In this document: piece by piece, positions 37,932 to 47,004 of the stretch | Numbering within the stretch: the stretch's first letter is position 1 | How the letters are laid out: every line of letters starts with the position of its first letter | NCBI RefSeq assembly: GCF_014635285.1 | Contig: NZ_BMCR01000005.1 | Location: 186,001 to 250,000, forward strand | From: Stappia taiwanensis | Lineage (GTDB): Bacteria > Pseudomonadota > Alphaproteobacteria > Rhizobiales > Stappiaceae | Length of the DNA: 64,000 bases | Direction: 5' to 3' | The notes under the pieces: generated by a model | What the model was told of the DNA's origin: nothing | Databases searched by the model: none | Seen by the model: the letters and a program-made list of their open reading frames with translations, nothing else | Translations under genes and position numbers: made by a program

Positions 37932-39148
37932 CACAACACAATCGACGCATTGTCGTGACCGGCATGGGTGCGATCACGGCTGCGGGCAAGACTTGCGACG
38001 ACCTGTGGGAGGCGGCCCGCGAAGGTCGCTCCGGCGTCTCGCAGCTGCAGCTTGAGCGCTTCCCCACCCAGCGTATCAAATGCGCCGCGCATATTCCCGA
38101 TTTCGATCCGACCGGGTTTCTCAACGCCCAGGAACTGAAGACCACGGACCGGTTCGCGCAATTCGCCATTCTGGCCGCACGCCAGGCGCTGGAACAGGCC
38201 GGCCTCGATATTGACGAGCCGCGCGGCCTGCGCACCGGCGTCATCATCGGCTCGGGCATTGGTGGTGCCAATACCAACGACGATGGCCATTACGGCTTTT
38301 ATGTCAGCAAGGGCCGCACGGACCTGATGACCATCGCCAAGGTGATGCCGAACGCGGCCGCCTCCCAGGTCAGCATGCGCTATGGCGCGCGTGGTCCCTC
38401 GCTGGCGATTTCCAGCGCCTGCGCCTCCGGCACCCAGTCGATCGGCTATGGCCTGCAGATGATTCGTGCCGGCATCATCGATGCCGCGCTGGTCGGCGGC
38501 AGCGAAGCGCTGCTCACCCCCGCCACCTTCCGCGCCTGGGAAGTGCTGCGGGTGATGGCGCCGGAAGCCTGCCGCCCGTTCTCGGCAAAGCGCAACGGCA
38601 TGGTGCTGGGCGAAGGCTCCGCCGTCCTGATGATCGAGGAGCTGGAGCACGCGCTAGCGCGCGGGGCAACGCCGCTGGCGGAAATCGCCGGCTATGGCAC
38701 CACCAGCGATGCCAGCGACCTGCTGCGCCCGACCGTTGAGGGTCCGGCCGCCTCGATGGAGGCCGCGCTGGCCGATGCCGACCTTGCGCCGGAAGACATC
38801 GGCTATGTCAACGCCCATGGCACCGGCACGGTTCTCAACGACATTTCCGAGACCCAGGCCCTGCGTCAGGTGTTCGGCGACCATCTCGACGCCCTGCCCG
38901 TTTCCTCGACAAAGCCGATCCACGGCCACGCGCTTGGTGCGGCCGGTGCCATCGAAATGGTGATCACCATCTCCGCGTTGCGCGCGGGCGTGGCCCCGCC
39001 GACCATCAACTGGCTCGAGCCGGATCCGAAATGCACGCTGGATCCGGTGCCCAACACCGCCCGGCCGCATCCGATCAACGCGGCGATCAGCAACTCCTTC
39101 GCCTTTGGCGGCATCAATGCCACCCTGGCGGTGAAGGCCTACGCCTGA
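37928..39148 (+). CDS. Beta-ketoacyl-ACP synthase, NodE/FabF-like
   Basis: A 406-residue condensing enzyme with the full Cys-His-His triad C165 (SSACASG), H297 (NAHGTGT) and H334 (HGHALGAAG). The stretch around residues 203-230 (AWEVLRVMAPEACRPFS, then VLGEG) reads more like rhizobial NodE than like housekeeping FabF. It would elongate acyl chains on the ACP encoded just upstream. Translation starts with GTG overlapping the ACP stop. Confidence 0.88.
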   Translation: MTQHNRRIVVTGMGAITAAGKTCDDLWEAAREGRSGVSQLQLERFPTQRIKCAAHIPDFDPTGFLNAQELKTTDRFAQFAILAARQALEQAGLDIDEPRGLRTGVIIGSGIGGANTNDDGHYGFYVSKGRTDLMTIAKVMPNAAASQVSMRYGARGPSLAISSACASGTQSIGYGLQMIRAGIIDAALVGGSEALLTPATFRAWEVLRVMAPEACRPFSAKRNGMVLGEGSAVLMIEELEHALARGATPLAEIAGYGTTSDASDLLRPTVEGPAASMEAALADADLAPEDIGYVNAHGTGTVLNDISETQALRQVFGDHLDALPVSSTKPIHGHALGAAGAIEMVITISALRAGVAPPTINWLEPDPKCTLDPVPNTARPHPINAAISNSFAFGGINATLAVKAYA

Positions 39149-39170
39149 CACCATGGCTCAGGTGGAGGAC

Positions 39171-39596
39171 ATGACCGACTGGCAGCCCGTCGCCGACGTC
39201 GATTTCGAGACGCGGTCCGAGAGTGTCGCCGCTTTCGCGGCGGCGCTGGCGGGCAAGCCCGCTGCGGTGGCGAGCGAGCCCGCGCAGCGGGTGCCGGCGA
39301 CCTTTGCCTTCACCGTGCTGTCGCGGCCGGAAGTGCTGCGCGTGCTGGAGGGGCTCGCGGCGGATCGCGATGCCGTGCTTGTCCATCAGGCGCAGCAGTT
39401 CGAGTATTTCGCGCCGCTTTTGCCCGACAGCCGCTACCGGGCCGTGATCGACTGGCACCAGGTGCCGGAGCGCGCCGACCGGATCGTCGTGCGGGCACGC
39501 CTTCAGGACACGGACGGCGCCGAAGTCCAGCGGCTGCGGGCGGAAATCGTCCTGTTCGAAAATCGCCGTGATCACGAGGGGGCCCCGTCCGCATGA
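39171..39596 (+). CDS. MaoC/FAS1-like hot-dog protein, HadA-like half of a dehydratase
   Basis: A protein of about 141 residues resembling the N-terminal half of MaoC-type dehydratases (FAS1-like dehydratase domain). It lacks the hydratase catalytic motif that its downstream partner has, as is true of the substrate-binding subunit in mycobacterial HadAB. GGTGGAGG precedes the ATG at 39171; an earlier in-frame ATG at 39153 has no such site. It overlaps the next gene by ATGA. Confidence 0.72.
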   Translation: MTDWQPVADVDFETRSESVAAFAAALAGKPAAVASEPAQRVPATFAFTVLSRPEVLRVLEGLAADRDAVLVHQAQQFEYFAPLLPDSRYRAVIDWHQVPERADRIVVRARLQDTDGAEVQRLRAEIVLFENRRDHEGAPSA

Positions 39597-40012
39597 CCGC
39601 AACCTCCGCCCCTCTCCCCGTGCCGGCCATTGGCGCCCCCCTGCCCACATATCTGGTGACGGCGCTGGATGGCGAGCAGGTGGCGGCCTATGCCGCCGCC
39701 TCCGGCGACCGCAATCCGATCCATCTCGATGAGGATGCCGCCCGCGCGGCGGGACTGCCGGGCACCATTGTTCACGGCATGCTGATCATGGGACAGTTCG
39801 AAGCGGCCTTGCGCGGCTGGCGGCCCGAGTGCCGGATCGAGACGATGCAGACCCGCTTCCTGAGGCCGCTGGCGGTTGGCGGCGGCCTGCGCATCGAAGG
39901 GCGGGTCGCCAAGATCGAGACCGAGGCGCCACTCCGGCTGATCGTCCGGCTGATGGTGCGCGACGGTGCCGGCACGCCGATTTGCGTCGGCGACGCCCGG
40001 GTCGGGCTCTGA
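39593..40012 (+). CDS. MaoC-family (R)-specific hydratase/dehydratase, HadB-like half
   Basis: A 139-residue hot-dog protein carrying the full hydratase-2 motif SGDRNPIHLDEDAA with catalytic D39 and H44 and the later GTIVHGMLIMG. It would dehydrate 3-hydroxyacyl-ACP (or hydrate enoyl-CoA) as a heterodimer with the product of the overlapping upstream gene. It is the last gene of the ACP operon and converges with the DUF2478 gene. Confidence 0.85.
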   Translation: MTATSAPLPVPAIGAPLPTYLVTALDGEQVAAYAAASGDRNPIHLDEDAARAAGLPGTIVHGMLIMGQFEAALRGWRPECRIETMQTRFLRPLAVGGGLRIEGRVAKIETEAPLRLIVRLMVRDGAGTPICVGDARVGL

Positions 40013-40044
40013 AAGAACCGGAAACCTTCCAACAGGCAGATCGC

Positions 40045-40590
40045 TCAAAGGGCGAGCGTACCCCCCGCTGGCGCGTCGTGCGCCGCCCCCTTGCCAAGGG
40101 TCTGGAACCAGGCGGCCAGTGCCTCCACGGTCGGAGCAACCTTGACCGCAAGCCCACTGGCGAACTCCAGGAAGGCCGCCTCGTTCATGCTGTTGACGGC
40201 GACGGCGACGGGAATGTCGTGGGACACCGCTTCGCCGATCAGATCGCGAAAGCCGCGCCCATCCGCCTCATGCTTGCCGAACTTGTTGAGAACCAGGATA
40301 TCGGCGGACGTGTCGAAGCCCGACGCGACCTCGGCAACGGCGCATTCCAGCGCATCCGGATCGAGCCGGCAACCTCGCGCCTCCGGCCCCAGCGACTGGG
40401 ATATGCGAAACACCGCCCCATCGGGCAGCACCTGCACGTCCATATCGCAGGGATGTTCCTCGCCCCGGTCGGTGTTGATCTGCACCACCCCGTGGCAGTT
40501 CAGGCCGCGCGCGACAAGCGCGGCGGCAAAGCGCGCGAGCACCTGATCGGTGTCTCCCCGTCCGGGCGCCATGATATAGGCTATCGTCAT
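40045..40590 (-). CDS. DUF2478 protein in the NO-response operon
   Basis: A 181-residue cytoplasmic protein that fits the DUF2478 family: the N-terminal AYIMAPGRGDTDQVLARFA strand-loop and the central DILVLNKFGKHEADGRGFR segment are typical. The family is often found by nnrS or molybdate genes; its function is not established. Here it follows nnrU on the same strand after 68 bases, so it probably belongs to the NsrR-linked operon. Confidence 0.75.
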   Translation of the reverse strand: MTIAYIMAPGRGDTDQVLARFAAALVARGLNCHGVVQINTDRGEEHPCDMDVQVLPDGAVFRISQSLGPEARGCRLDPDALECAVAEVASGFDTSADILVLNKFGKHEADGRGFRDLIGEAVSHDIPVAVAVNSMNEAAFLEFASGLAVKVAPTVEALAAWFQTLGKGAAHDAPAGGTLAL

Positions 40591-40658
40591 CTCGTCACCT
40601 CTTCCCCTCCCGGGGTATCACATTCGCGCGGCGGCAGAAATGCCCAGACTGCGCGCTC

Positions 40659-41330
40659 CTACACCGGCAATGGCGAAACACCGAACAGATAGGGATGGGC
40701 CGCCAGCAGCAGCAGATAGACGCCGAGCGCCAGCCCGCAGCGCAAGGCCAGTCCGGCGGCCGACTGCGGCACCGGCACCACGGGGCCGGCACGAACCTCG
40801 GCCAGCAACGCCTCCCACCGCGCGCCCATCTCCCGGCGCCGGCGCCGGTCGACGATCCACATGCCCAGCAGCGCGAAGCCGGCAAAGGTGCCGAACAACA
40901 GCACATGCGCCAGATCGCCATTCGGCACCAGATGCGCCCCCGCCCAGAGCGCCAACGCCACGAGCAGGGGATGGCGCATCCAGCGCACCAGCCCGGGATG
41001 CGCCGGATCGAACCTGTCGTTGCCCGCCCCGCCGAAGGAGAACGGATTGGGCCGACCGAGCGACAGGGCCAGCAACAGGCAGACCGCGCCCATCACGGTC
41101 AGCGGCACATGGTTTTGCCAGGGCGCCCAGTCCCAGAGCCCCACGTAAGGGGCGCGGTTTGACGCCTCGATCAACCAGCCCAGCACGAAGAGCGACAGCG
41201 CCGAATAGGCGAGCGTGAAACCGCGCGCGCCCAGAACGCCAACGAGACGCTGCTTGACCGGCGGGCGCAGCGGCACCGAGTGGGTCAGGAAGAACGCCGC
41301 GAAGGCGAGTGTATATTCGCTCCACCCCAT
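40659..41330 (-). CDS. nnrU: NnrU-family membrane protein
   Basis: A 223-residue inner-membrane protein with about six helices and the NnrU-type motif LVRWMRHPLLVALALWAGAH (a methyltransferase-like isoprenylcysteine signature is shared by the fold). NnrU proteins accompany denitrification or NO-stress genes; the reaction is unknown. It is three bases from nnrS, which is just upstream. Confidence 0.88.
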   Translation of the reverse strand: MGWSEYTLAFAAFFLTHSVPLRPPVKQRLVGVLGARGFTLAYSALSLFVLGWLIEASNRAPYVGLWDWAPWQNHVPLTVMGAVCLLLALSLGRPNPFSFGGAGNDRFDPAHPGLVRWMRHPLLVALALWAGAHLVPNGDLAHVLLFGTFAGFALLGMWIVDRRRRREMGARWEALLAEVRAGPVVPVPQSAAGLALRCGLALGVYLLLLAAHPYLFGVSPLPV

Positions 41331-41333
41331 GGC

Positions 41334-42530
41334 TCAGCGCACCGGCTTGGGCAGCAGCAGAAGCGGCCCGTAGAGGACGACAAACCCGAGGAAGGCCAGA
41401 AGCCACAAGCCGCCGGCGAGAGAATAGAGCCCGGAGGCCATATCGGGCAGAAACCCAGCCAGCATCCGGCCGAAAACCGACAGGATCAGCGCCAGATAGA
41501 CCGCGCCCGTCCCCTTGCCTGCGGTCAGGGCGCGGCCGGTGTGGCCAAGGGTCGCCCGCGTCATCACCGCGACGGTCATCACGCCGATGGCACCGGCCAT
41601 CCACAGATGCTGCGCGGCGGCCAATTGCAGCAAATCGGGAAGGAGGATCGAGACGCCGATGGCCAGACTGCCGAGCGGCACGAAACCGTAGCCAACGTGC
41701 AGGATCCACACCAGCGGTTCGGTACCGGTGCGCCACCCGGCCCAGCGTCCGAGCCGTACGGCCTGCACCAGCCCGGCCAGGATCAGCCCGCCGCCGGTCA
41801 GCGCCCGTTCCGGCATGAACACCCAGGCGCAGAGCACGAACAGGGTCAACAGGATCGCCGCCTTGTCGAACGGTCCGACCGCGGAGGGGCGCGCCGGGTC
41901 GCCCTCCCGCACCAGCCAGTTGCGGGTGAAGGACGGAACGATCCGCCCGCCGATCACGGTGATCATCATGATGCCCGCCGCCAGGCCAATGCGCAGGCCG
42001 AGCCCCTGCGCCGCATAGGCGCCGTTTGCCGCCTCCCAGTGAAACACGGCATTGCCGATGGTCAGCACCAAGAGCATCGCCAGAACAATCAGGTTGCGCC
42101 AGTTGCGCCCGGCAACGATCTCCCGCGCGATCACCACCGCCAGCACGATCAGGCAGGAGAGATCAATGAGCGCCACGGCGAGCGGTGGCAGGGCGGCGGA
42201 GAAGAACACCGCAAGACGGCCGGCCAGCCACAGGCCCGCAAGCCCGGCCAGCGGCCAGCCGACGATCGGCAGCCGCCCGGTCCAGTTGGGCACCGCCGTC
42301 AGCAGGAAGCCAGCGACAACCGCCCCAAGATACCCGAACAGCAGCTCATGGGCGTGCCAGGAGACCGGGTCGAAGGCGGTCGGCAGCTCAAGATGCCCGG
42401 CGAGCATCGGCACCCAGAGCGCCATCGCCAGGCCCGCCCACAGCCCGGCAAACAGAAAAAACGGACGAAAGCCATACGTCAGCAGCGCCGGACCGGTCCA
42501 GGCACGCATCTGTTCCGCAGTCGAGGCCAT
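41334..42530 (-). CDS. nnrS: NnrS-family heme-copper membrane protein
   Basis: A 398-residue protein with about 12 helices that protects cells from nitrosative stress; relatives bind heme and copper. Family motifs visible are the start GFRPFFL, HAHELLFGY and the later histidine-rich loops near the C-terminal helices. The ATG at 42530 is chosen over a TTG at 42548 because GAGG lies in front. It is divergent from nsrR across a 136-base region that holds a candidate operator. Confidence 0.93.
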   Translation of the reverse strand: MASTAEQMRAWTGPALLTYGFRPFFLFAGLWAGLAMALWVPMLAGHLELPTAFDPVSWHAHELLFGYLGAVVAGFLLTAVPNWTGRLPIVGWPLAGLAGLWLAGRLAVFFSAALPPLAVALIDLSCLIVLAVVIAREIVAGRNWRNLIVLAMLLVLTIGNAVFHWEAANGAYAAQGLGLRIGLAAGIMMITVIGGRIVPSFTRNWLVREGDPARPSAVGPFDKAAILLTLFVLCAWVFMPERALTGGGLILAGLVQAVRLGRWAGWRTGTEPLVWILHVGYGFVPLGSLAIGVSILLPDLLQLAAAQHLWMAGAIGVMTVAVMTRATLGHTGRALTAGKGTGAVYLALILSVFGRMLAGFLPDMASGLYSLAGGLWLLAFLGFVVLYGPLLLLPKPVR

Positions 42531-42627
42531 GGTTCCACCTCTTGCCAAAGCGACTTCCGGGCGCCGCGATCAGGGACATTCCACACGCCCTGCCGACACC
42601 CGACATTTGCCTTTTGCTGTAAACCGA

Positions 42628-42643
42628 TGTAATGCGCATTGCA
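42628..42643. promoter_or_regulatory. Candidate NsrR operator between nnrS and nsrR
   Basis: TGTAATGCGCATTGCA is an inverted repeat with a single mismatched pair, placed in the divergent promoter 24 bases before the nsrR start. NsrR sites in proteobacteria are AT-rich inverted repeats of similar size. Assignment to NsrR is inference from position. Confidence 0.5.
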
Positions 42644-42666
42644 AATACCAATTCAGGGCCGTGGCG

Positions 42667-43083
42667 ATGCGTCTCACCACTTTCACCGATTTTGGGCTCC
42701 GGGCCTTGATGCGCCTGGCCGGCGAACCAACCCGCGCCTTTTCCACCGCAGAGCTGGCGGAGGAGTTCGCCGTGTCCCGGCATCATCTGGCCAAGGTGAT
42801 CTCGGTGCTGGCCGGCGCGGGGCTGATCGCCACGCGGCGCGGCGGCGGCGGCGGGGCGATGCTGGCCCGGCCCGCCGATCAGATCCGCCTCGGCGAGGTG
42901 GTGCGCCTGCTGGAAGCGGATCAGGTGCTGGTGGAATGTTTCGCCCCGGCGGGAAACCTCTGCACCCTCACCCCGCGCTGCCGGCTGAAGGCGCGGCTGG
43001 CCAAAGCCGAGGCAGCTTTTCTCGCCGAGCTCGACGAAAGCACCCTCGCCGACTGTATCTACACCCCAGCGGAGAAGGTGTAG
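42667..43083 (+). CDS. nsrR: Rrf2-family NO-sensing regulator
   Basis: A 138-residue repressor with an N-terminal winged helix-turn-helix and three cysteines in the spacing C-X7-C-X5-C (in VECFAPAGNLCTLTPRC), the same as in Bacillus subtilis NsrR, which ligates an iron-sulfur cluster destroyed by nitric oxide. Divergent nnrS-nnrU-DUF2478 are the natural targets. The ATG at 42667 is the family start; the frame is open upstream but not coding. Confidence 0.9.
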   Translation: MRLTTFTDFGLRALMRLAGEPTRAFSTAELAEEFAVSRHHLAKVISVLAGAGLIATRRGGGGGAMLARPADQIRLGEVVRLLEADQVLVECFAPAGNLCTLTPRCRLKARLAKAEAAFLAELDESTLADCIYTPAEKV

Positions 43084-43096
43084 GGGTAGGCTCCGC

Positions 43097-44308
43097 TCAG
43101 GCGGCCGGACGGGCCATACAGTCCTTCAGTGGCGTTTCGGGATTGGCAAGGTCAGCGGCCTCCATCGCCGCGCCCGAGGCGACAAACCGCCGGGCCATGC
43201 CGAGCGTTCGCTTGGCATTGATGGCGATGACCCCGCGCAGGCATCCCTGATCGAGAAAGAAGCGCGTTACGCCGGCGCCCGATGGCTCAGCCCGCTCCAC
43301 CTGCTCGAAGGCGTCGTCGCAAGCGCCCAGCATCTGGATGGCATGGCCGAATTGGGTCGACCAGAACCAGTCGGGCTCATCCTGCGGCGGTTCCTGCCCA
43401 AGGATCAGGTGGGCGACAGCCGCCGCCGACTGGTTGGCATTTTGCCAGGATTCCCGCCGCATGTTGCCGCGATGGCGATAACGCGCGCAGTCGCCAATAG
43501 CAAAAACGGCGGGATCGGCGGTGCGCCCCTGCGCATCCACCAAAATACCATCCTCGCAATCCAGGCCAGCGCCGCGCGCCACCTCATCATTCGCCTGCAT
43601 GCCGATGGCGGCGATCACCAGATCCGCCTCAACCAGATCCGTGCCGAGGCGCACGCTTCGCCCGTCTGCCAAAGCCGGCGACACTCCAAGATGAAGCGTG
43701 TTTCCCGCGTCCAGATGCATCGTGGCAAGTCGTTCGGACAACCAGCGCGGGGCGACCCGGGCACACAGCCGCTCCGACATCTCCGCGACATGCACCTCGA
43801 ACCCGGCCGCCCGGCAGGTTGCAGCAGCTTCAAGACCGAGCCAGCCGCCGCCGATGACGACGGCCCGGCGCCGGCCCGCGCTGACCCGGGTCAGTTCCGT
43901 GGCAAGCGCGTTCGCATCGCTCACATCGCGGATGGCAAGAAGCGGTGCCTGCCATCCCTCCGGAGGTGTCAGCCGGCGCGCCCGTCCGCCCGTGGCCAGC
44001 ACCAGATGGGTGTAGGCGAGCGTTTCCCCGCCAGCGCGCACGATCCGGGCCGCCCGATCCAGGCTCCCGACGTGCGTGCCAAGCCGCAGGTCGATATCGG
44101 CGGCGCGCGCGGCCTCTTGCGTCAGCACCACCAGCTTTTCGAACGGAACCGCTCCTTGCGCATAGCCCTTCGACAGTTCCGGCCGCTCGTAGGGCGGCAC
44201 GGTTTCCGCCCCCAGAAGCGTGATGCGTCCGGCGAAGCCCAACTCGCGCAGCTTGAGCGCCGCCCCGGCCCCGGCCTGTCCCGCGCCGGCGATGATCACA
44301 TGTTCCAT
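43097..44308 (-). CDS. Ferredoxin reductase component of a Rieske ring-hydroxylating dioxygenase
   Basis: A 403-residue FAD protein with two dinucleotide-binding motifs, GAGQAGAGAA at the start (FAD) and VIGGGWLGLEAA near the middle (NADH), and the FAD-binding AIGDCARY. This is the BphG/HcaD-type reductase that passes electrons from NADH to a Rieske ferredoxin. The only Rieske ferredoxin nearby (51589-51906) lacks a reductase in its own operon, so this protein should complete it. It is divergent from a TetR gene across 67 bases. Confidence 0.9.
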   Translation of the reverse strand: MEHVIIAGAGQAGAGAALKLRELGFAGRITLLGAETVPPYERPELSKGYAQGAVPFEKLVVLTQEAARAADIDLRLGTHVGSLDRAARIVRAGGETLAYTHLVLATGGRARRLTPPEGWQAPLLAIRDVSDANALATELTRVSAGRRRAVVIGGGWLGLEAAATCRAAGFEVHVAEMSERLCARVAPRWLSERLATMHLDAGNTLHLGVSPALADGRSVRLGTDLVEADLVIAAIGMQANDEVARGAGLDCEDGILVDAQGRTADPAVFAIGDCARYRHRGNMRRESWQNANQSAAAVAHLILGQEPPQDEPDWFWSTQFGHAIQMLGACDDAFEQVERAEPSGAGVTRFFLDQGCLRGVIAINAKRTLGMARRFVASGAAMEAADLANPETPLKDCMARPAA

Positions 44309-44375
44309 CCCACTGCCCTCTTCTGATAAACTGCATCCTGATTCAAGCTCTTGCCTCCTGCAAAGGATTGCCCTC

Positions 44376-45041
44376 TTGACCGGCGAAGCCGACGAGACCG
44401 AAGCGCCGGCGACGCCGCAGCGCCGCAAACGCAGCCCCACCCGCCGCCACAAGGACGCGCCGCTCAACGAGCAGGACTGGATCGACGCCGCCACGACAAT
44501 CCTCGTTCGCGAGAACGTGCGCGGCATCAAGATCGACACCCTGTGCAAGATGCTCGGCGTGACGAAAGGCAGCTTCTACTGGCACTTCGCCACGCGGAAC
44601 GAATTGCTGATCGCACTCCTGTCGAACTGGCGCCGGCGCATGACGCTCAATGTCATCCGCTCCATCACCCGCTCGGGCGAGAAGGCGCTGGAGCGGCTGC
44701 GCAACCTGATGGCTCTGCCCCGCCAGCCAAAATCGCCGGCTTTCGCCCAGATCGAATCGAGCATTCGCGACTGGGCCCGCCGGGTGGACATGCCGCGCGA
44801 GGTGGTGGAAGAGGTCGATGAAATCCGCCAGGACTATTTCGAACGGCTGTTCCGCGACCTCGGCTATGGACCGGAGGAGGCCCGCCGGCGCGGCTACGTC
44901 ACCTATTGCCTGATGATCGGCGACGCCACCTTGCACCGGACCCTCGACCGGGTGTCGCAGGAGGAGTTTCTGGAGACCGCGCTGGCGATGCTGGCCCCGC
45001 CCGCGCCCCCTCCGGCGGACGGGGACCGCCCGGAAAGCTAG
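44376..45041 (+). CDS. TetR-family transcriptional regulator
   Basis: A 221-residue regulator with an N-terminal arginine-rich extension, a helix-turn-helix (GIKIDTLCKMLGVTKGSFYWHF) and a helical ligand domain. The TTG start at 44376 is supported by AAAGGA eight bases upstream; the longer frame runs through the divergent promoter. It should control the divergent ferredoxin reductase and probably the aromatic operon that ends 13 bases away on the opposite strand. The inducer is unknown. Confidence 0.85.
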   Translation: MTGEADETEAPATPQRRKRSPTRRHKDAPLNEQDWIDAATTILVRENVRGIKIDTLCKMLGVTKGSFYWHFATRNELLIALLSNWRRRMTLNVIRSITRSGEKALERLRNLMALPRQPKSPAFAQIESSIRDWARRVDMPREVVEEVDEIRQDYFERLFRDLGYGPEEARRRGYVTYCLMIGDATLHRTLDRVSQEEFLETALAMLAPPAPPPADGDRPES

Positions 45042-45053
45042 CCCCGTCGCCCC

Positions 45054-46061
45054 TCACCTTTCCTTCACCAGATCGAGGGCGACGTCGGTGATCATGTCTT
45101 CCTGTCCGCCGACCATGCGGCGCTTGCCCAGTTCCACCAGAATGTCGCGGGTGTCGATGCCGAAGCGGTCCGACGCCTGTTCCGCGTGGCGCAGGAAGCT
45201 GGAGTAGACCCCGGCATAGCCGAGCGTCATGGTCTCCCGGTCGACCCGCACCGGCCGGTCCTGCAGCGGCCGCACCAGCTCTTCGGCCGCGTCCTGCAGC
45301 TTGAACAGGTCGCAGCCATGCTCCCAGCCCATCAGGTTGGCCACCGCGATGAAGGCTTCCAGCGGCGTGTTGCCGGCCCCGGCCCCCATGCCGGCGAGCG
45401 AGGCATCGACCCGGGTCGCGCCATGCTCCACCGCCACCACCGAGTTCGCCACCGCCAGCGACAGGTTCTCATGCATATGCGCGCCGCGTACCGTCTCCGG
45501 CTTCAGCACCGTGTCATAGGCCTCGAACCGGGCCGCCACATCGCGCATCACCATGCCGCCGCCCGAATCGGTCACATAGACACAGGCCGCGCCATAGCTT
45601 TCCATCTTGGCCGCTTCGCCGGCCAGCACCTCCGGCGGCGTCATATGCGACATCATCAGAAAGCCGCTGACATCCATCCCCATCTCGACGGCGGCGGCGA
45701 TATGCTGCGCCGACACATCCGCTTCGGTGGAATGGGTGGCGACGCGCACGGAGGTAACGCCCACGTCCCGGGCACGGCGCAGGTCCTCAATAGTGCCGAT
45801 GCCGGGGATCAGCAGCGTCGTCAGCCGGGCGCGTTTGCACACCTTCGCCGCTTCCGCGATCCAGGCCGCATCGGTGCATTTGCCGAAGCCATAGGTGAAG
45901 GTGGAGCCGGTCAGCCCGTCGCCATGGGCCACCTCGATGGCATCGACCCCCGCTTCTTCCAGCGCCTCGGCGATGGCGCGGACATGACCAAGATCATACT
46001 GGTGACGCAGGGCGTGCATGCCATCGCGCAAGGTGACGTCCTGAAGATAAAGCTTGGTCAT
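45054..46061 (-). CDS. mhpE: 4-hydroxy-2-oxovalerate aldolase
   Basis: A 335-residue class II aldolase that cleaves 4-hydroxy-2-oxovalerate to pyruvate and acetaldehyde. The start [14 protein letters not shown] has the catalytic arginine and metal-binding aspartate, and [11 protein letters not shown] supplies the metal histidines. It is the last gene of the long aromatic operon, one base after the acetaldehyde dehydrogenase gene; the two enzymes form a channeling complex in this family. Confidence 0.95.
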   Translation of the reverse strand: MTKLYLQDVTLRDGMHALRHQYDLGHVRAIAEALEEAGVDAIEVAHGDGLTGSTFTYGFGKCTDAAWIAEAAKVCKRARLTTLLIPGIGTIEDLRRARDVGVTSVRVATHSTEADVSAQHIAAAVEMGMDVSGFLMMSHMTPPEVLAGEAAKMESYGAACVYVTDSGGGMVMRDVAARFEAYDTVLKPETVRGAHMHENLSLAVANSVVAVEHGATRVDASLAGMGAGAGNTPLEAFIAVANLMGWEHGCDLFKLQDAAEELVRPLQDRPVRVDRETMTLGYAGVYSSFLRHAEQASDRFGIDTRDILVELGKRRMVGGQEDMITDVALDLVKER

Positions 46062-46062
46062 G

Positions 46063-47004
46063 TCAGGCGACCTCCACCCAGTTGCGCTTCACCGCCAGGC
46101 GCTCGGCGGTGCGCAGCGCGGCGGAGGTCATGATGTCGAGATTGCCCGCGTAGGCCGGCAGGTAATGGGCCGCGCCCTCCACCTCCAGGAAGATCGAGAC
46201 CTTGAGCCCGGTGAAGCTCCGGTCCATCTCCGGGATGGTGAGCGGGGCGTTGTCGCCGATCCGCTCGAACTGCACCTCCTGCTTCAGCCGGTAGCCCGGC
46301 ACATAGGACTGCACCTCGGCCACCATTGCCGCAACCGAGGCGCGGATATCCGCCTCGTCGGCGTCGTCGCACAGGCAGAACACCGTGTCGCGCATGATCA
46401 GCGGCGGTTCGGCCGGATTGAGGATGATGATCGCCTTGCCGCGGGTGGCGCCGCCCACCGCCTCGATCGCATGGGCGGTGGTCTCGGTGAACTCGTCGAT
46501 GTTGGCGCGGGTGCCGGGCCCGGCGGATTTCGACGAGATGGAGGCGACGATCTCGCCGTAATGCACCTTCGCCACCCGGTTGACCGCCGCCACCATCGGG
46601 ATGGTCGCCTGGCCGCCGCAGGTCACCATGTTGACATTCGGCTCGGCCAGATTGGCATCGAGATTGACCGAGGGCACGGTGAAGGGGCCAAGGGCCGCCG
46701 GCGTCAGGTCGATCACCTGCTTGCCATCGGCGATCAGCGCCTCGGAATGGCGCTTGTGGGCGCCGGCAGAGGTGGCATCGAAGACGATGCGAATGGCGTC
46801 ATATTCCGGCAGCGCGCGCAGGCCGTCGAGCCCTTTGTGGGTGGTGGCGACGCCAAGGCGGGTCGCCCGGGCCAGCCCGTCGCTGGCCGGGTCGATGCCG
46901 ACCATGGCGCCCATCTCCAGCACCTTCGACAGGCGCATGATCTTGATCATCAGGTCGGTGCCGATGTTGCCCGAGCCGATGATCGCGGCCTTGATCCTGT
47001 TCAT
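46063..47004 (-). CDS. mhpF: Acylating acetaldehyde dehydrogenase
   Basis: A 313-residue enzyme that converts acetaldehyde, NAD and CoA to acetyl-CoA, taking the aldehyde from the adjacent aldolase. The nucleotide-binding GSGNIG near the start and the catalytic C129 ([11 protein letters not shown]) are visible. Its start overlaps the hydratase stop by four bases. Confidence 0.95.
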   Translation of the reverse strand: MNRIKAAIIGSGNIGTDLMIKIMRLSKVLEMGAMVGIDPASDGLARATRLGVATTHKGLDGLRALPEYDAIRIVFDATSAGAHKRHSEALIADGKQVIDLTPAALGPFTVPSVNLDANLAEPNVNMVTCGGQATIPMVAAVNRVAKVHYGEIVASISSKSAGPGTRANIDEFTETTAHAIEAVGGATRGKAIIILNPAEPPLIMRDTVFCLCDDADEADIRASVAAMVAEVQSYVPGYRLKQEVQFERIGDNAPLTIPEMDRSFTGLKVSIFLEVEGAAHYLPAYAGNLDIMTSAALRTAERLAVKRNWVEVA

